DNA of 64,000 bases from Haloechinothrix sp033042135. Lineage in GTDB: Bacteria > Actinomycetota > Actinomycetes > Mycobacteriales > Pseudonocardiaceae. How positions within the stretch are numbered: position 1 is the first letter of the stretch; the number at the start of each line of letters is the position of its first letter. The stretch covers positions 1-64,000 of the forward strand of contig NZ_WBXM01000001.1 in NCBI RefSeq assembly GCF_033042135.1, in the 5' to 3' direction. The notes under the pieces are model-generated. The model saw only the letters and a list, made by a program, of their open reading frames with translations. It was not told the DNA's origin and searched no databases. This document shows positions 16,759 through 24,116 of the stretch, piece after piece. Both the position numbers and the translations under genes were made by a program.

Positions 16759-18078
16759 GTGAGCGATACAACGTGGACGAACTGGGCAGGCACCGCGCAC
16801 GCCGCACCGCGCGTGGTGCACCGGCCGCGCAGCACGGCGGAAATCGCCCACGCCGTTTCCGGCGCGGCAGCCAGCGGTGGCCGGATCCGGCCGTGGGGCA
16901 GCGGTCACTCGTTCAGCCCCGCCGCGGTAGCCGACGACCAGGCGATCGACCTATCCGGGTTCACCGGGGTCACCCGCGTGGACATGGAGGCAGGGTTGGT
17001 CACCGTGCGCTCGGGAACCACGCTGCGCCAGCTCAACACCATCCTCGACGCGCTCGACCTCGCCCTGGTCAACCTCGGGGACATCGACGCCCAGACGATC
17101 TCCGGGGCGATCGCCACCGGCACGCACGGCACCGGAGCCTCGTTCGGCGGCCTGGCCACGCAGGTGGTCGAGCTCGAACTCGTGCTGGCGGACGGCTCCG
17201 TCGTCACCTGCTCACCCGTGGAGCGTCCCGAGCTGTTCCAGGCCGCACGGATCGGGCTCGGCGCGCTCGGCGTGATCAGTACCGTGACGCTGCGGTGCGT
17301 GCCGGGGTTCGTGCTCGCCGCGCAGGAGCGACCCGAACCGCTCGACCGGCTGCTGCCCCGGCTCGACAACGAGATCGCGGGTAACGATCATTTCGAGTTC
17401 TACTGGTTCCCCTACGGCGAGCACGTCGTGGTCAAGCGCAACAACCGGTTACCTCCCGGCACGCCGCCGCAGCCGCTCGGCCCGCTGCGCGAGTTCCTGG
17501 AGTACGAGATCCTGGAAAACCGCGCCTTCGAGGCGCTGTGCCGGCTCGGCAAGGCCGTACCGGGCCTGGTGCGGCCGCTGGGTGCGGTCACCGACCGGAT
17601 GCTGTCGACCAGGCAGTACCGCGATCGTTCGCACCGCGTCTTCGTGACCCGCCGGTCGGTGCCGTTCGTCGAGTCGGAGTACGCCATCCCGCGAGCCGCG
17701 GTCGGCGACGTGCTCACCGAGCTGCGCGCGGTCGTCCCGCTGCTGCGCGATCCGGTGTCCTTCCCTGTGGAGGTGCGGTTCGCCGCCGCCGACGACATCT
17801 GGCTGTCAACCGCGCACCAGCGGGACTCGGCCTACATCGCGGTACACCAGTACGCCGGGATGCCCTACCGAGAATACTTCGCCGCCTTCGAGGCCATCAT
17901 GACCGCCGCGGGCGGCAGGCCCCACTGGGGCAAGATGCACTCGCTCGACGCTACCGCCCTTGCCGAGCTCTACCCCCGCTTCGACGACTTCCTCCGGCTG
18001 CGTGACCAGCTCGACCCCACCGGCGTGTTCAGCAACCCATACACCGACCACGTCCTCGGTCCGGTTGGTGGGCACTGA
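16759..18078 (+). CDS. FAD-linked oxidase, D-arabinono-1,4-lactone oxidase family
   Basis: The 439-residue protein belongs to the VAO/PCMH flavoprotein family. The N-terminal FAD domain (about residues 15-190) includes GSGHSF, in which His50 corresponds to the covalent FAD histidine. GAIATGTHGTG follows around 112-122. The C-terminal ALO domain (about 200-435) ends in HWGKMHSLD, the conserved block of aldonolactone oxidases. Such enzymes oxidise sugar lactones or alditols with oxygen and give hydrogen peroxide. The start is GTG 16759 with GAGGTAGGA upstream. The final codons and the stop lie within a long inverted repeat that also encodes the C-terminus of the convergent gene. Confidence 0.87.
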   Translation: MSDTTWTNWAGTAHAAPRVVHRPRSTAEIAHAVSGAAASGGRIRPWGSGHSFSPAAVADDQAIDLSGFTGVTRVDMEAGLVTVRSGTTLRQLNTILDALDLALVNLGDIDAQTISGAIATGTHGTGASFGGLATQVVELELVLADGSVVTCSPVERPELFQAARIGLGALGVISTVTLRCVPGFVLAAQERPEPLDRLLPRLDNEIAGNDHFEFYWFPYGEHVVVKRNNRLPPGTPPQPLGPLREFLEYEILENRAFEALCRLGKAVPGLVRPLGAVTDRMLSTRQYRDRSHRVFVTRRSVPFVESEYAIPRAAVGDVLTELRAVVPLLRDPVSFPVEVRFAAADDIWLSTAHQRDSAYIAVHQYAGMPYREYFAAFEAIMTAAGGRPHWGKMHSLDATALAELYPRFDDFLRLRDQLDPTGVFSNPYTDHVLGPVGGH

Positions 18079-18130
18079 ACGTGACCGAGTGCCCTAGACG
18101 ACACCGACGCCACGTTCAGTGCCCACCAAC
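18064..18130. repeat. 20-bp perfect inverted repeat across two convergent gene ends (repeat copy C)
   Basis: The 20-base arm at 18064-18083 is the exact reverse complement of 18111-18130, with a 27-base loop. The stop codons of both convergent genes (18076-18078 and 18116-18118) fall inside the arms, and both proteins end Val-Gly-Gly-His for that reason. The interior (18077-18117), read on the minus strand, matches the repeats at 21891 and 47156: GAACGTGGCGT, GGT, TCTA-GGCAC and TCACGTTC are shared. It would form a strong bidirectional terminator. Confidence 0.75.
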
Positions 18131-18778
18131 GGCGGCGACGGCGTCGGCGACCGGGACATCGCCCGCGACCAGTTCGAGGGTCCTGCCGATGGTGTGGGGG
18201 GCGTCGAGCAGGGCGCGGAGTACGGCCGCGACATCGTCGCGGGAGATCTCCGCGCGCTCGACGCCCTCGCCCAGTTCAACGAGGCCCGTACCCTGGGCAT
18301 TGGTCAACCGCCCTGGGCGGAGGATGGTCCAATCCAGCTCGCGCGAGCGCAGATCCTCCTCGGCGGCCGCTTTCGCACGCAGGTACGCCGCGAACACCTC
18401 ACCCACCTCGGGATCGTCCGCCCGCTCCAACGCCATCGCGCTGATCTGCACGAACCGCCGCACGCCCGCGCGCTCGGCGGCATCGGCCAGCAGGATCGAG
18501 GCGTTTCGATCCACCGTCTCCTTGCGGGCGGCCCCGCTGCCCGGTCCGGCACCCGCGGCGAACACCACGGCGTCCGCGCCGGACAGCACCTCCGCGACCG
18601 CATCGACACCGGCGCTTTCCAGGTCGAGCACCGCGCTGTCGGCGCCTGCCGCGGCCACATCGCTTTCGTGCGTCGGGTTCCTGATGATGCCGCGCACGGC
18701 ATCGCCCCGCTCGGACAGCAACCGTGCCAGCCGCAGTGCGATCAACCCATGGCCACCGGCGATCACCACTCGCATCAT
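18116..18778 (-). CDS. Atypical SDR, NAD(P)-binding protein (SDR_a5-like)
   Basis: This 220-residue protein has one Rossmann domain. The nucleotide motif is AGGHGLIA (residues 7-14), followed by an Arg in GIIRNP that suggests NADPH. A VFAAGAG motif lies near residue 70, and QISAMA and YLRAKAAAE stand in for the usual active-site Tyr-Lys region. The atypical SDR-a5 group (YwnB/NmrA-like, often annotated SDR family oxidoreductase or NAD(P)H-binding protein) fits best. The substrate is unknown. The first ATG is doubled (ATGATG at 18778/18775). Confidence 0.8.
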   Translation of the reverse strand: MMRVVIAGGHGLIALRLARLLSERGDAVRGIIRNPTHESDVAAAGADSAVLDLESAGVDAVAEVLSGADAVVFAAGAGPGSGAARKETVDRNASILLADAAERAGVRRFVQISAMALERADDPEVGEVFAAYLRAKAAAEEDLRSRELDWTILRPGRLTNAQGTGLVELGEGVERAEISRDDVAAVLRALLDAPHTIGRTLELVAGDVPVADAVAAVGGH

Positions 18779-18864
18779 GGCTTCACCCTAGCGACCGGCT
18801 GGCACGTCAGCGCGCCAGCCATCGCACGCCCGGGTGCGGCGAAACGGTCGGCGGCGCACCTCCG

Positions 18865-19518
18865 TTACGGCGCGCTCGCCTCGAGGTCGGTAGCGTCGAG
18901 GATCTGCTCGTAGGCCAGTTCCTGGCACCACCGCGAGATCGGGTCCGTGCCCAGCATGATGCGCTCGGTGCTGCCCGACAGGTCACGGTGTACGTGCTCG
19001 TCACCGTCCACGGTCAACAGCGAGACGCCGTAGGCGCGAGCGCGCGGCAAGCAGTTATCCACGTAGTCATGCGTCACGGCCGCTTCGGCAGGCAGCACGA
19101 TCGCTGCGTCGAAGTAACGCGCGAACGGCACCACCGAGGCCAGCGCCGTGCGCCAGTGCCGCGTCACCACGACCACACCGGTGATGTCGACAGCGGGCGA
19201 GGGTGCCACGTCGGCCAGCTCGGGCCAGGTCCAGGTTGCCACCTCGGTGCGGTCGATGACCGGGCCATAGTCGTTCGCGATCCGCTCGGCGTGCGCTTCG
19301 GGGCGCAACCGCGCCACCATGTGGATCTTCCTGCCGAGCACGCGTGCTTCGGTCAACACCTCGCCGTTCCAGCCGAGAGCGCTCGCGGCCGCACGCGCCA
19401 CGGCGTGGGTGTCGTCCGGGAGTGGCCCAGGGGGCACCGCCCGCTTCGGGCATGCGTCAACTCCCTGCGACCCCCCAGCGATCGACGTCGATCCGGTGCG
19501 ACCAGGTGTCACCGCCAC
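18865..19518 (-). CDS. Hypothetical protein, unrecognised
   Basis: This protein of 217 residues starts at GTG 19518, chosen because GGAGGAGG lies eight bases upstream; in-frame codons extend to 19584 but lack a site. The composition is that of a soluble mixed alpha/beta protein: VDITGVVVVTRHW (about residue 113-125) and GVSLLTVDGDEHVHRD (about 166-181) look like buried beta strands followed by polar loops. It has no signal peptide or membrane segment. I do not recognise a family and infer no function. It is separated by 86 bases from the SDR gene on the same strand. Confidence 0.55.
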   Translation of the reverse strand: MAVTPGRTGSTSIAGGSQGVDACPKRAVPPGPLPDDTHAVARAAASALGWNGEVLTEARVLGRKIHMVARLRPEAHAERIANDYGPVIDRTEVATWTWPELADVAPSPAVDITGVVVVTRHWRTALASVVPFARYFDAAIVLPAEAAVTHDYVDNCLPRARAYGVSLLTVDGDEHVHRDLSGSTERIMLGTDPISRWCQELAYEQILDATDLEASAP

Positions 19519-19932
19519 GAAGTCAGCCTCCTCCGGTTTCAAGCTCCCGACTCGCCGACGAGCCGGGGCGTGCAGCGCGTACACCTATCTAGCTATCAGG
19601 CGGTGATCGCGCGCGTCTGCTCCTGTCGACGAGCATGCGACCGACGGCAGCGAACGGTCGGTGACCGGTCGGTGGGCGGTACACCCACTTCAGTCCGACG
19701 GTACGACCAGATGGGTGATGTGCGACCGCTGCACGCACGGAGCTAGCTACGGTCAGCAATTTCACTGTGACCCTGTGGCGGGAGCGCCCCGGCGCTACGC
19801 GCTGCGAGGTGACCCACACCGCCGCCGCCACACCCCGGCGATGACGCCCCGGGGATCTAAGGTGAGCGGTAACCCCACCGAGCCACGCGGGGCACTGCCG
19901 CGTGGCTGCTGGCATTCATGCACGGAGGTTCC
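19519..19932. promoter_or_regulatory. Divergent regulatory region with ACCGAC/GTCGGT repeats
   Basis: These 414 bases hold no convincing gene. ACCGAC (19640-19645) forms an inverted pair with GTCGGT (19657-19662). The block CGGTCGGTG occurs at 19655-19663 and again at 19666-19674, an 11-base period that would place copies on the same face of the helix. These could be operators for the lyase operon. A GGAGG site (around 19922-19926) belongs to the lyase gene. Confidence 0.4.
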
Positions 19933-21015
19933 ATGCGTCCACCGAAGGACTTCTTCGCGCCGCTGGCCGTCGGCGCTCCGGACCCGGTCCGGGAGATCCC
20001 GTTCCGGCCATCACGGATGATCCACTTCTTCGACCCGAGCAACGAGAAGATGCGCGGCAAGGTGCCTGACATGGCCCGCGAGGTCGATGTGCTGCTCGGC
20101 AACCTGGAAGACGCCGTTCCCACCGACCGCAAGGAGACCGCCCGAGCCGGCCTGGTCGAAGTCGCCAGGACCGCCGACATCGGCGATACCCAGCTGTGGA
20201 CCAGGGTGAACAGCCTGGACTCCCCCTGGGTCCTCGACGATCTGATCACGCTGGTCACCGAGGTCGGCGACAAGCTCGACGTGATCATGGTCCCCAAGGT
20301 CGAGGGCGCCGCGGACATCCACTACGTCGACCAGCTGCTCGCGCAGCTGGAAGCGCGCGCGGGCCTGCGCAGGCCACTCCTGGTACACGCCATCCTCGAA
20401 ACGGCCAGCGGCGTAGCCAACGTCGAGGAGATCGCCGGTGCCAGCCCCCGGATGCAGGGCATCTCGCTCGGCCCAGCCGATCTGGCCGCCAGCAGGCGGA
20501 TGAAGACCACCAGGGTCGGCGGCGGGCATCCCGGCTACCTGGTCCGCACCGACCCGTCCCGCGAGGACGAGACCGGAGTGCACGAGGGCCGCACCACGTA
20601 CCAGCAGGACCTGTGGCACTACACGGTGTCGCGCATGGTCGACGCCTGCGCGATGCACGGCATCCTGCCCTACTACGGGCCGTTCGGCGACATCCGTGAC
20701 GTGGTCGGCTGCGAGGACCAGTTCCGCAACGCCTTCCTGCTGGGCTGCGTGGGGGCATGGAGCCTGCACCCGAAGCAGATCACGATCGCCAAGAAGGTCT
20801 TCTCCCCGGCCCCGGAAGACGTTGCCTGGGCTCGCAAGGTGATCGCGGCCATGGGTGACGGCACCGGCACCGTCATGATCGATGGGAAGATGCAGGACGA
20901 CGCCACCGTCAAGCAGTGCCGCGTGGTCGCCGAGCTGGCCGACGAGCTGGCGGCGCGCGACAGGGAACTTGCCGAGGCCTACGACGCCGCGACCGAGAAA
21001 GTGATGGCCGAATGA
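19933..21015 (+). CDS. HpcH/HpaI aldolase/citrate lyase family protein (long form)
   Basis: The 360-residue TIM-barrel protein is of the CitE/HpcH type. LGNLEDAVPTD matches the LxxLEDAV motif that binds Mg2+ and the acyl carboxylate. IMVPKVEG, an ILETASGV glutamate motif and LGPADLAASRR follow in the usual order. An extension with KQCRVVAELAD at the C-terminus gives the longer form related to malyl-CoA lyase/thioesterase. These enzymes cleave or hydrolyse beta-hydroxyacyl-CoA esters such as malyl- or citramalyl-CoA. ATG 19933 is preferred because GGAGG lies four bases upstream; ATG 19918 precedes the site. The stop overlaps the next lyase gene by ATGA. Confidence 0.82.
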   Translation: MRPPKDFFAPLAVGAPDPVREIPFRPSRMIHFFDPSNEKMRGKVPDMAREVDVLLGNLEDAVPTDRKETARAGLVEVARTADIGDTQLWTRVNSLDSPWVLDDLITLVTEVGDKLDVIMVPKVEGAADIHYVDQLLAQLEARAGLRRPLLVHAILETASGVANVEEIAGASPRMQGISLGPADLAASRRMKTTRVGGGHPGYLVRTDPSREDETGVHEGRTTYQQDLWHYTVSRMVDACAMHGILPYYGPFGDIRDVVGCEDQFRNAFLLGCVGAWSLHPKQITIAKKVFSPAPEDVAWARKVIAAMGDGTGTVMIDGKMQDDATVKQCRVVAELADELAARDRELAEAYDAATEKVMAE

Positions 21016-21875
21016 CCGACCGGCAGACCCCGCGACCGCGACGCTCGGTGCTGTACATGCCCGGCGCCAACGAGCGCGCATTGGAAAAGGCCAAGACACT
21101 CCCGGCGGACGCACTGATCCTCGACCTCGAGGACGCCGTCGCGCCCGGGGTCAAGGAGGAGGCGCGCGAACGAGTGTGCGCCGCCGCGGCCTCGGGCGAG
21201 TACAGCTCGAGGGAGGTGACCATCCGCGTCAACGGCCTCGACACCGAGTGGCACGAGGCCGATCTGCGCGCGGCGGCGAAGGCCGGGCCGGACGGCATCG
21301 TCGTGCCGAAGGTGTCCTCAGCCGCGCAGGTGCACACCATCGAGCGCGCACTGGAGTTCGCGGGTGCGCCGCCGCACACGGCGATCTGGGCGATGATCGA
21401 GACGCCCACGGCGATGCTGCACGCCGAGGAGATCGCCGCCGCGAGCGACCGGCTGAGCGTGCTGGTCATGGGCACCAACGATCTGGCCAACGAGCTGCAC
21501 GCGGAGTTCGTCCCCGGACGCGCGCCGCTGCTCGGCGGGCTGTCGCTGGCGTTGCTGGCCGCGCGGGCGGCAGGCAAGGTCATCCTCGACGGCGTGTACA
21601 ACGACGTCGCCGACGCCGAGGGGTTCGAAGCCGAGTGCGTGCAGGGGCGGCAGCTGGGATTCGACGGCAAGACCCTCATCCACCCCAGCCAGGTGGAGCC
21701 GTGCAACCGGGTGTTCACCCCCTCCGAGGAGGAGGTCACCAACGCCAGGAAGGTCATCGAGGCGTTCGAGCAGGCCAGCGCCGAGGGCAGGGGCGTCGTC
21801 ACGGTAGACGGCCGCATGATCGAGAACCTGCACGTCGACAACGCGCGCCGCGTGCTGGCACTGGCGGAGCAATGA
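21012..21875 (+). CDS. CoA ester lyase, HpcH/HpaI (CitE-like) family
   Basis: This 287-residue protein opens with RSVLYMPGANERALEKA, the classic CitE/citramalyl-CoA-lyase N-terminus, and has LILDLEDAVAPG, VPKVSS, AMIETPTAML and LVMGTNDLANEL in order. The C-terminal LIHPSQVEPCNRVFTPS block covers the active site. Its start overlaps the stop of the longer lyase, so the two are made together, perhaps as successive steps or as a heteromer. No CoA transferase, hydratase or transporter flanks them. A repeat element starts 16 bases after the stop. Confidence 0.86.
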   Translation: MTDRQTPRPRRSVLYMPGANERALEKAKTLPADALILDLEDAVAPGVKEEARERVCAAAASGEYSSREVTIRVNGLDTEWHEADLRAAAKAGPDGIVVPKVSSAAQVHTIERALEFAGAPPHTAIWAMIETPTAMLHAEEIAAASDRLSVLVMGTNDLANELHAEFVPGRAPLLGGLSLALLAARAAGKVILDGVYNDVADAEGFEAECVQGRQLGFDGKTLIHPSQVEPCNRVFTPSEEEVTNARKVIEAFEQASAEGRGVVTVDGRMIENLHVDNARRVLALAEQ

Positions 21876-21890
21876 CGTAGCGGTGGAGCC

Positions 21891-21933
21891 GAACGTGGCG
21901 TTGGTTCCTTCTACGGCACCGAACGTCACGTTC
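21891..21933 (+). repeat. Intergenic dyad repeat, copy A
   Basis: The 43-base element begins GAACGTGGCGTTGGTTCC and ends GAACGTCACGTTC. It matches copy B (47156-47198) at the first nine bases, the GGTTCC block and the final 13 bases, and copy C (18077-18117, minus strand) over most of its length. Beyond it, CGTTCAGCTC (21929-21938) pairs with GAGCTGAACG (21962-21971), giving a second hairpin that carries another CTGAACGCCAC half-element. Confidence 0.75.
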
Positions 21934-22004
21934 AGCTCCCACCCCCGGATGGCCCGCGCGTGAGCTGAACGCCACATCCGGTTCCGAGGGAGCCGGCGCA
22001 GCAC

Positions 22005-22036
22005 GAAGGCCCCATCCCGATCGGGATGGGGCCTTC
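22005..22036. terminator. Perfect 32-bp palindrome, tRNA-Leu terminator
   Basis: Positions 22005-22020 and 22021-22036 are exact reverse complements with no spacer (centre CCGATCGG). The structure begins six bases beyond the 3' end of tRNA-Leu on the minus strand. It has no T-run, as is usual in actinobacteria, and could also stop plus-strand transcription from the lyase operon. Confidence 0.7.
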
Positions 22037-22042
22037 GTTCGG

Positions 22043-22125
22043 TGGGCGAGGAGGGAGTTGAACCCTCACGTCCTTTCGGACACACGGACCTGAACCGTGC
22101 GCGTCTGCCATTCCGCCACTCGCCC
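22043..22125 (-). tRNA. tRNA-Leu (anticodon CAG)
   Basis: On the minus strand the sequence begins GGGCGAG and ends CTCGCCCA, which pair as a seven-base acceptor stem with A73. The anticodon stem CACGG/CCGTG encloses TTCAGGT, giving anticodon CAG. A long variable arm (TGTCCGAAAGGACG) marks it as class II, consistent with leucine. The T-arm GAGGGTTCAACTCCCTC is canonical. The CCA end is not fully encoded (CCG follows the discriminator). A TACAGT hexamer (22148-22153, minus strand) is a likely -10 element. Confidence 0.93.
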
Positions 22126-22234
22126 TGGCGACTGCGCGAGCGGGACCACTGTAGCAGGCTGGCGAAGGTGGGATGCCACAGGGCCGGGGACCGGATCCGG
22201 GCACCCTGGGAACCGGGCGAGACGAGTTTTACCG

Positions 22235-22249
22235 AAGGCACAGTGCCTT
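22235..22249. promoter_or_regulatory. 15-bp palindrome in the fhaA upstream region
   Basis: AAGGCAC-A-GTGCCTT is a perfect dyad with a single central base, 60 bases before the fhaA start. A TACGAT (22266-22271) downstream could be the -10 hexamer, which would put the palindrome at the -35 region. It may be an operator controlling the division/kinase operon. Confidence 0.4.
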
Positions 22250-22308
22250 ACCACGTACACACAGATACGATCGAACGGTAAGAGGACGTGCGAAGGAGGC
22301 CGAGATCG

Positions 22309-23574
22309 GTGGGCCGCGTTCAGCGCTTTGATCGGCGCCTCGAGGGCATCGTGGGTAATGCCTTCGCACGCTTGTTCGGCGGCAAGGTCGTGACCCAGGA
22401 AGTTGCGCATGCGCTCGAGCGGGAAAGCGAGGACAACGTCCGTGAGCTCGCCGGTGGTCGGTGGCTCGCACCCAACCACTACATCGTGTCGTTGGGCTCG
22501 ACAGATTACGACCACATGGCGAGCTCGCAGGACCGCGTCACCCGCATCCTGGCCGATGCCGTCGCCGAACACCTCGCGGAACACGGATGGGATACATATG
22601 GTGACGTCGTAGTCTCGCTTGAGTGCAACGGAGCGCTACGCACCGGACAGTTCCGGACCCGATCAGCCGTCGACCCGGATGTGTCGGCGCACAGTGCATC
22701 GAGCGCAGCAGAGTCAACACCACCCCGCGACGCAGGAGGCCGAGCAATGAGTCAGCCACCCGGCTACGGCCAGTACGACCAGGGCGACCCGTACGGACAA
22801 GGCCCGTACGGCTACGGCCAGGGCCAACCCGGCTACGACCCCAACTACGGGCAACCCGGTTACGACAGCTATGGCCAGCCCGGCTACGGCCAGTACGACC
22901 AGGGCGACCCGTACGGACAAGGCCCGTACGGCTACGGCCAGGGCCAACCCGGCTACGACCCCGGTTACGGCGCTCCCGGCGCGGCACCGGGCTATGACCC
23001 CGGTTACGGCGCACCCGGCACCCCGCCGGGCGGAGCACCCGCCTACGACCCCAACTACGGCGCACCCGGCGCGGCACCGGGCTATGACCCCGGTTACGGC
23101 GCACCCGGCACCCCGCCGGGCGGAGCACCCGGCTACGACCCCAACTACGGCGCACCCGGCGCGGCACCGGGCTACGGCCCACCGGGCACACCTCCAGGCG
23201 GGAACCCCGGCATGGGCGGGTACGGCCAGCCGGGCTACCCGCCGCAGGGGCCACCGGGGCCGCCCGGCCCGCAGGCGCCACGCCAGCTGAACGCCACGCT
23301 GCAGCTCGACGACGGGTCGAACCGCAGCTACACGCTCAAACAGGGCAGTAACGTGATCGGGCGTGGCCAGGACGCGGACTTCCGGCTGCCCGACACCGGC
23401 GTGTCGCGCCGCCACCTGGAGATCACCTGGGACGGGCAGAGCGCCACACTGGCCGATATCGGATCCACCAACGGAACGACCGTGAACGGCACACCGGTAC
23501 AGACGTGGCAGCTGGCCGATGGTGATGTGATCAGGGTGGGACACTCGTCCCTGACCTTCCGCACCCAGGGATAG
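22309..23574 (+). CDS. fhaA: FhaA, FHA domain protein with DUF3662 N-terminal domain
   Basis: This 421-residue protein starts at GTG 22309 with AAGGAGG nine bases upstream. The DUF3662 domain (about residues 1-125) shows VQRFDRRLEGIVGNAFARLFGG and YGDVVVSLE. A long low-complexity Gly/Tyr/Pro/Gln linker (about 145-330) precedes the FHA domain (about 335-418). That domain carries IGRG, SRRHLEI and GSTNGT, the phosphothreonine-binding loops. In mycobacteria FhaA binds phosphorylated MviN/MurJ-like protein and PknB substrates and modulates peptidoglycan synthesis. It heads a plus-strand run through pknB. The linker is built of repeated DNA (two 82-bp direct repeats and 90-bp tandem units), so it may vary in length. 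Confidence 0.92.
   Translation: MGRVQRFDRRLEGIVGNAFARLFGGKVVTQEVAHALERESEDNVRELAGGRWLAPNHYIVSLGSTDYDHMASSQDRVTRILADAVAEHLAEHGWDTYGDVVVSLECNGALRTGQFRTRSAVDPDVSAHSASSAAESTPPRDAGGRAMSQPPGYGQYDQGDPYGQGPYGYGQGQPGYDPNYGQPGYDSYGQPGYGQYDQGDPYGQGPYGYGQGQPGYDPGYGAPGAAPGYDPGYGAPGTPPGGAPAYDPNYGAPGAAPGYDPGYGAPGTPPGGAPGYDPNYGAPGAAPGYGPPGTPPGGNPGMGGYGQPGYPPQGPPGPPGPQAPRQLNATLQLDDGSNRSYTLKQGSNVIGRGQDADFRLPDTGVSRRHLEITWDGQSATLADIGSTNGTTVNGTPVQTWQLADGDVIRVGHSSLTFRTQG
22761..22962 (+). repeat. 82-bp direct repeat within fhaA
   Basis: Bases 22761-22842 and 22881-22962 are identical and in the same reading frame (120-base period, 40 codons). They encode the GYGQYDQGDPYGQGPYGYG-type linker. Identity at the DNA level, including third positions, points to recent duplication. 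Confidence 0.85.
22969..23148 (+). repeat. Two 90-bp tandem units within fhaA
   Basis: Units 22969-23058 and 23059-23148 differ at only two visible bases and encode 30-residue GAPGAAPGYDPGYGAPGTPP-type repeats. A partial third unit follows. In-frame 90-base units allow expansion or contraction without frameshift. Confidence 0.85.
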
Positions 23575-23645
23575 CAGCCCACCTGCCACACCTTGGGTCG
23601 ACAAGCGCAAACGAGGGCACTACGAAGCGGGAGTGGGCGTAGGCG

Positions 23646-24116
23646 GTGCCAGAACTAGTGGTACAACTCACCAGAGCAGGGTTTCTGGCCCTGCTCTGGT
23701 TATTCGTGCTCGCCGCGCTGCGGGTGGTGCGTTCGGACCTCTACGCGGCATCTGGCCTGCGCACCGAGCTCCCGCCTGCCAAACGCGGCAAGCAGCCCAA
23801 GGCGCGCGGCGGTGGAGGCGGCAAGCAGCCACGGCAGCTGATCGTGACGCACGGCGCACTGGCCGGTACCCGGATCACGCTCGACGATCGGCCGATCCTG
23901 ATCGGGCGGGCGGACGACTCCACCTTGGTCCTCGACGACGATTACGCTTCCACCAGGCATGCCCGACTATCCCTGCGAGGATCCGACTGGTACATCGAAG
24001 ATCTGGGATCGACCAACGGAACCTACCTGGATCGGGCTAAAGTCACAGCACCCCTCCGAGTGCCACTCGGCGTCCCCATACGGATCGGCAAGACGGTGAT
24101 CGAGCTGCGCCCATGA
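23646..24116 (+). CDS. fhaB: FhaB/FipA, membrane-anchored FHA protein
   Basis: The 156-residue protein has an N-terminal transmembrane helix (about residues 9-28) and a basic linker with KQPKARGGGGGK. The FHA domain (about 62-155) shows ILIGRADDSTLVL, SSTRHARL-type spacing (STRHARL) and LGSTNGTYLD. The phosphothreonine-binding Arg, Ser and Asn are all present. In M. tuberculosis FipA/FhaB is a PknA/PknB substrate linking FtsZ and FtsQ. It starts at GTG 23646 and overlaps pstP by ATGA. Confidence 0.92.
   Translation: MPELVVQLTRAGFLALLWLFVLAALRVVRSDLYAASGLRTELPPAKRGKQPKARGGGGGKQPRQLIVTHGALAGTRITLDDRPILIGRADDSTLVLDDDYASTRHARLSLRGSDWYIEDLGSTNGTYLDRAKVTAPLRVPLGVPIRIGKTVIELRP

Noticed and set aside
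22761..23180. CRISPR-like or other array
   Set aside because: The repeats are 82-90 bases, in frame and coding for a Gly/Tyr/Pro linker in fhaA. There are no short repeats with unique spacers and no cas genes.
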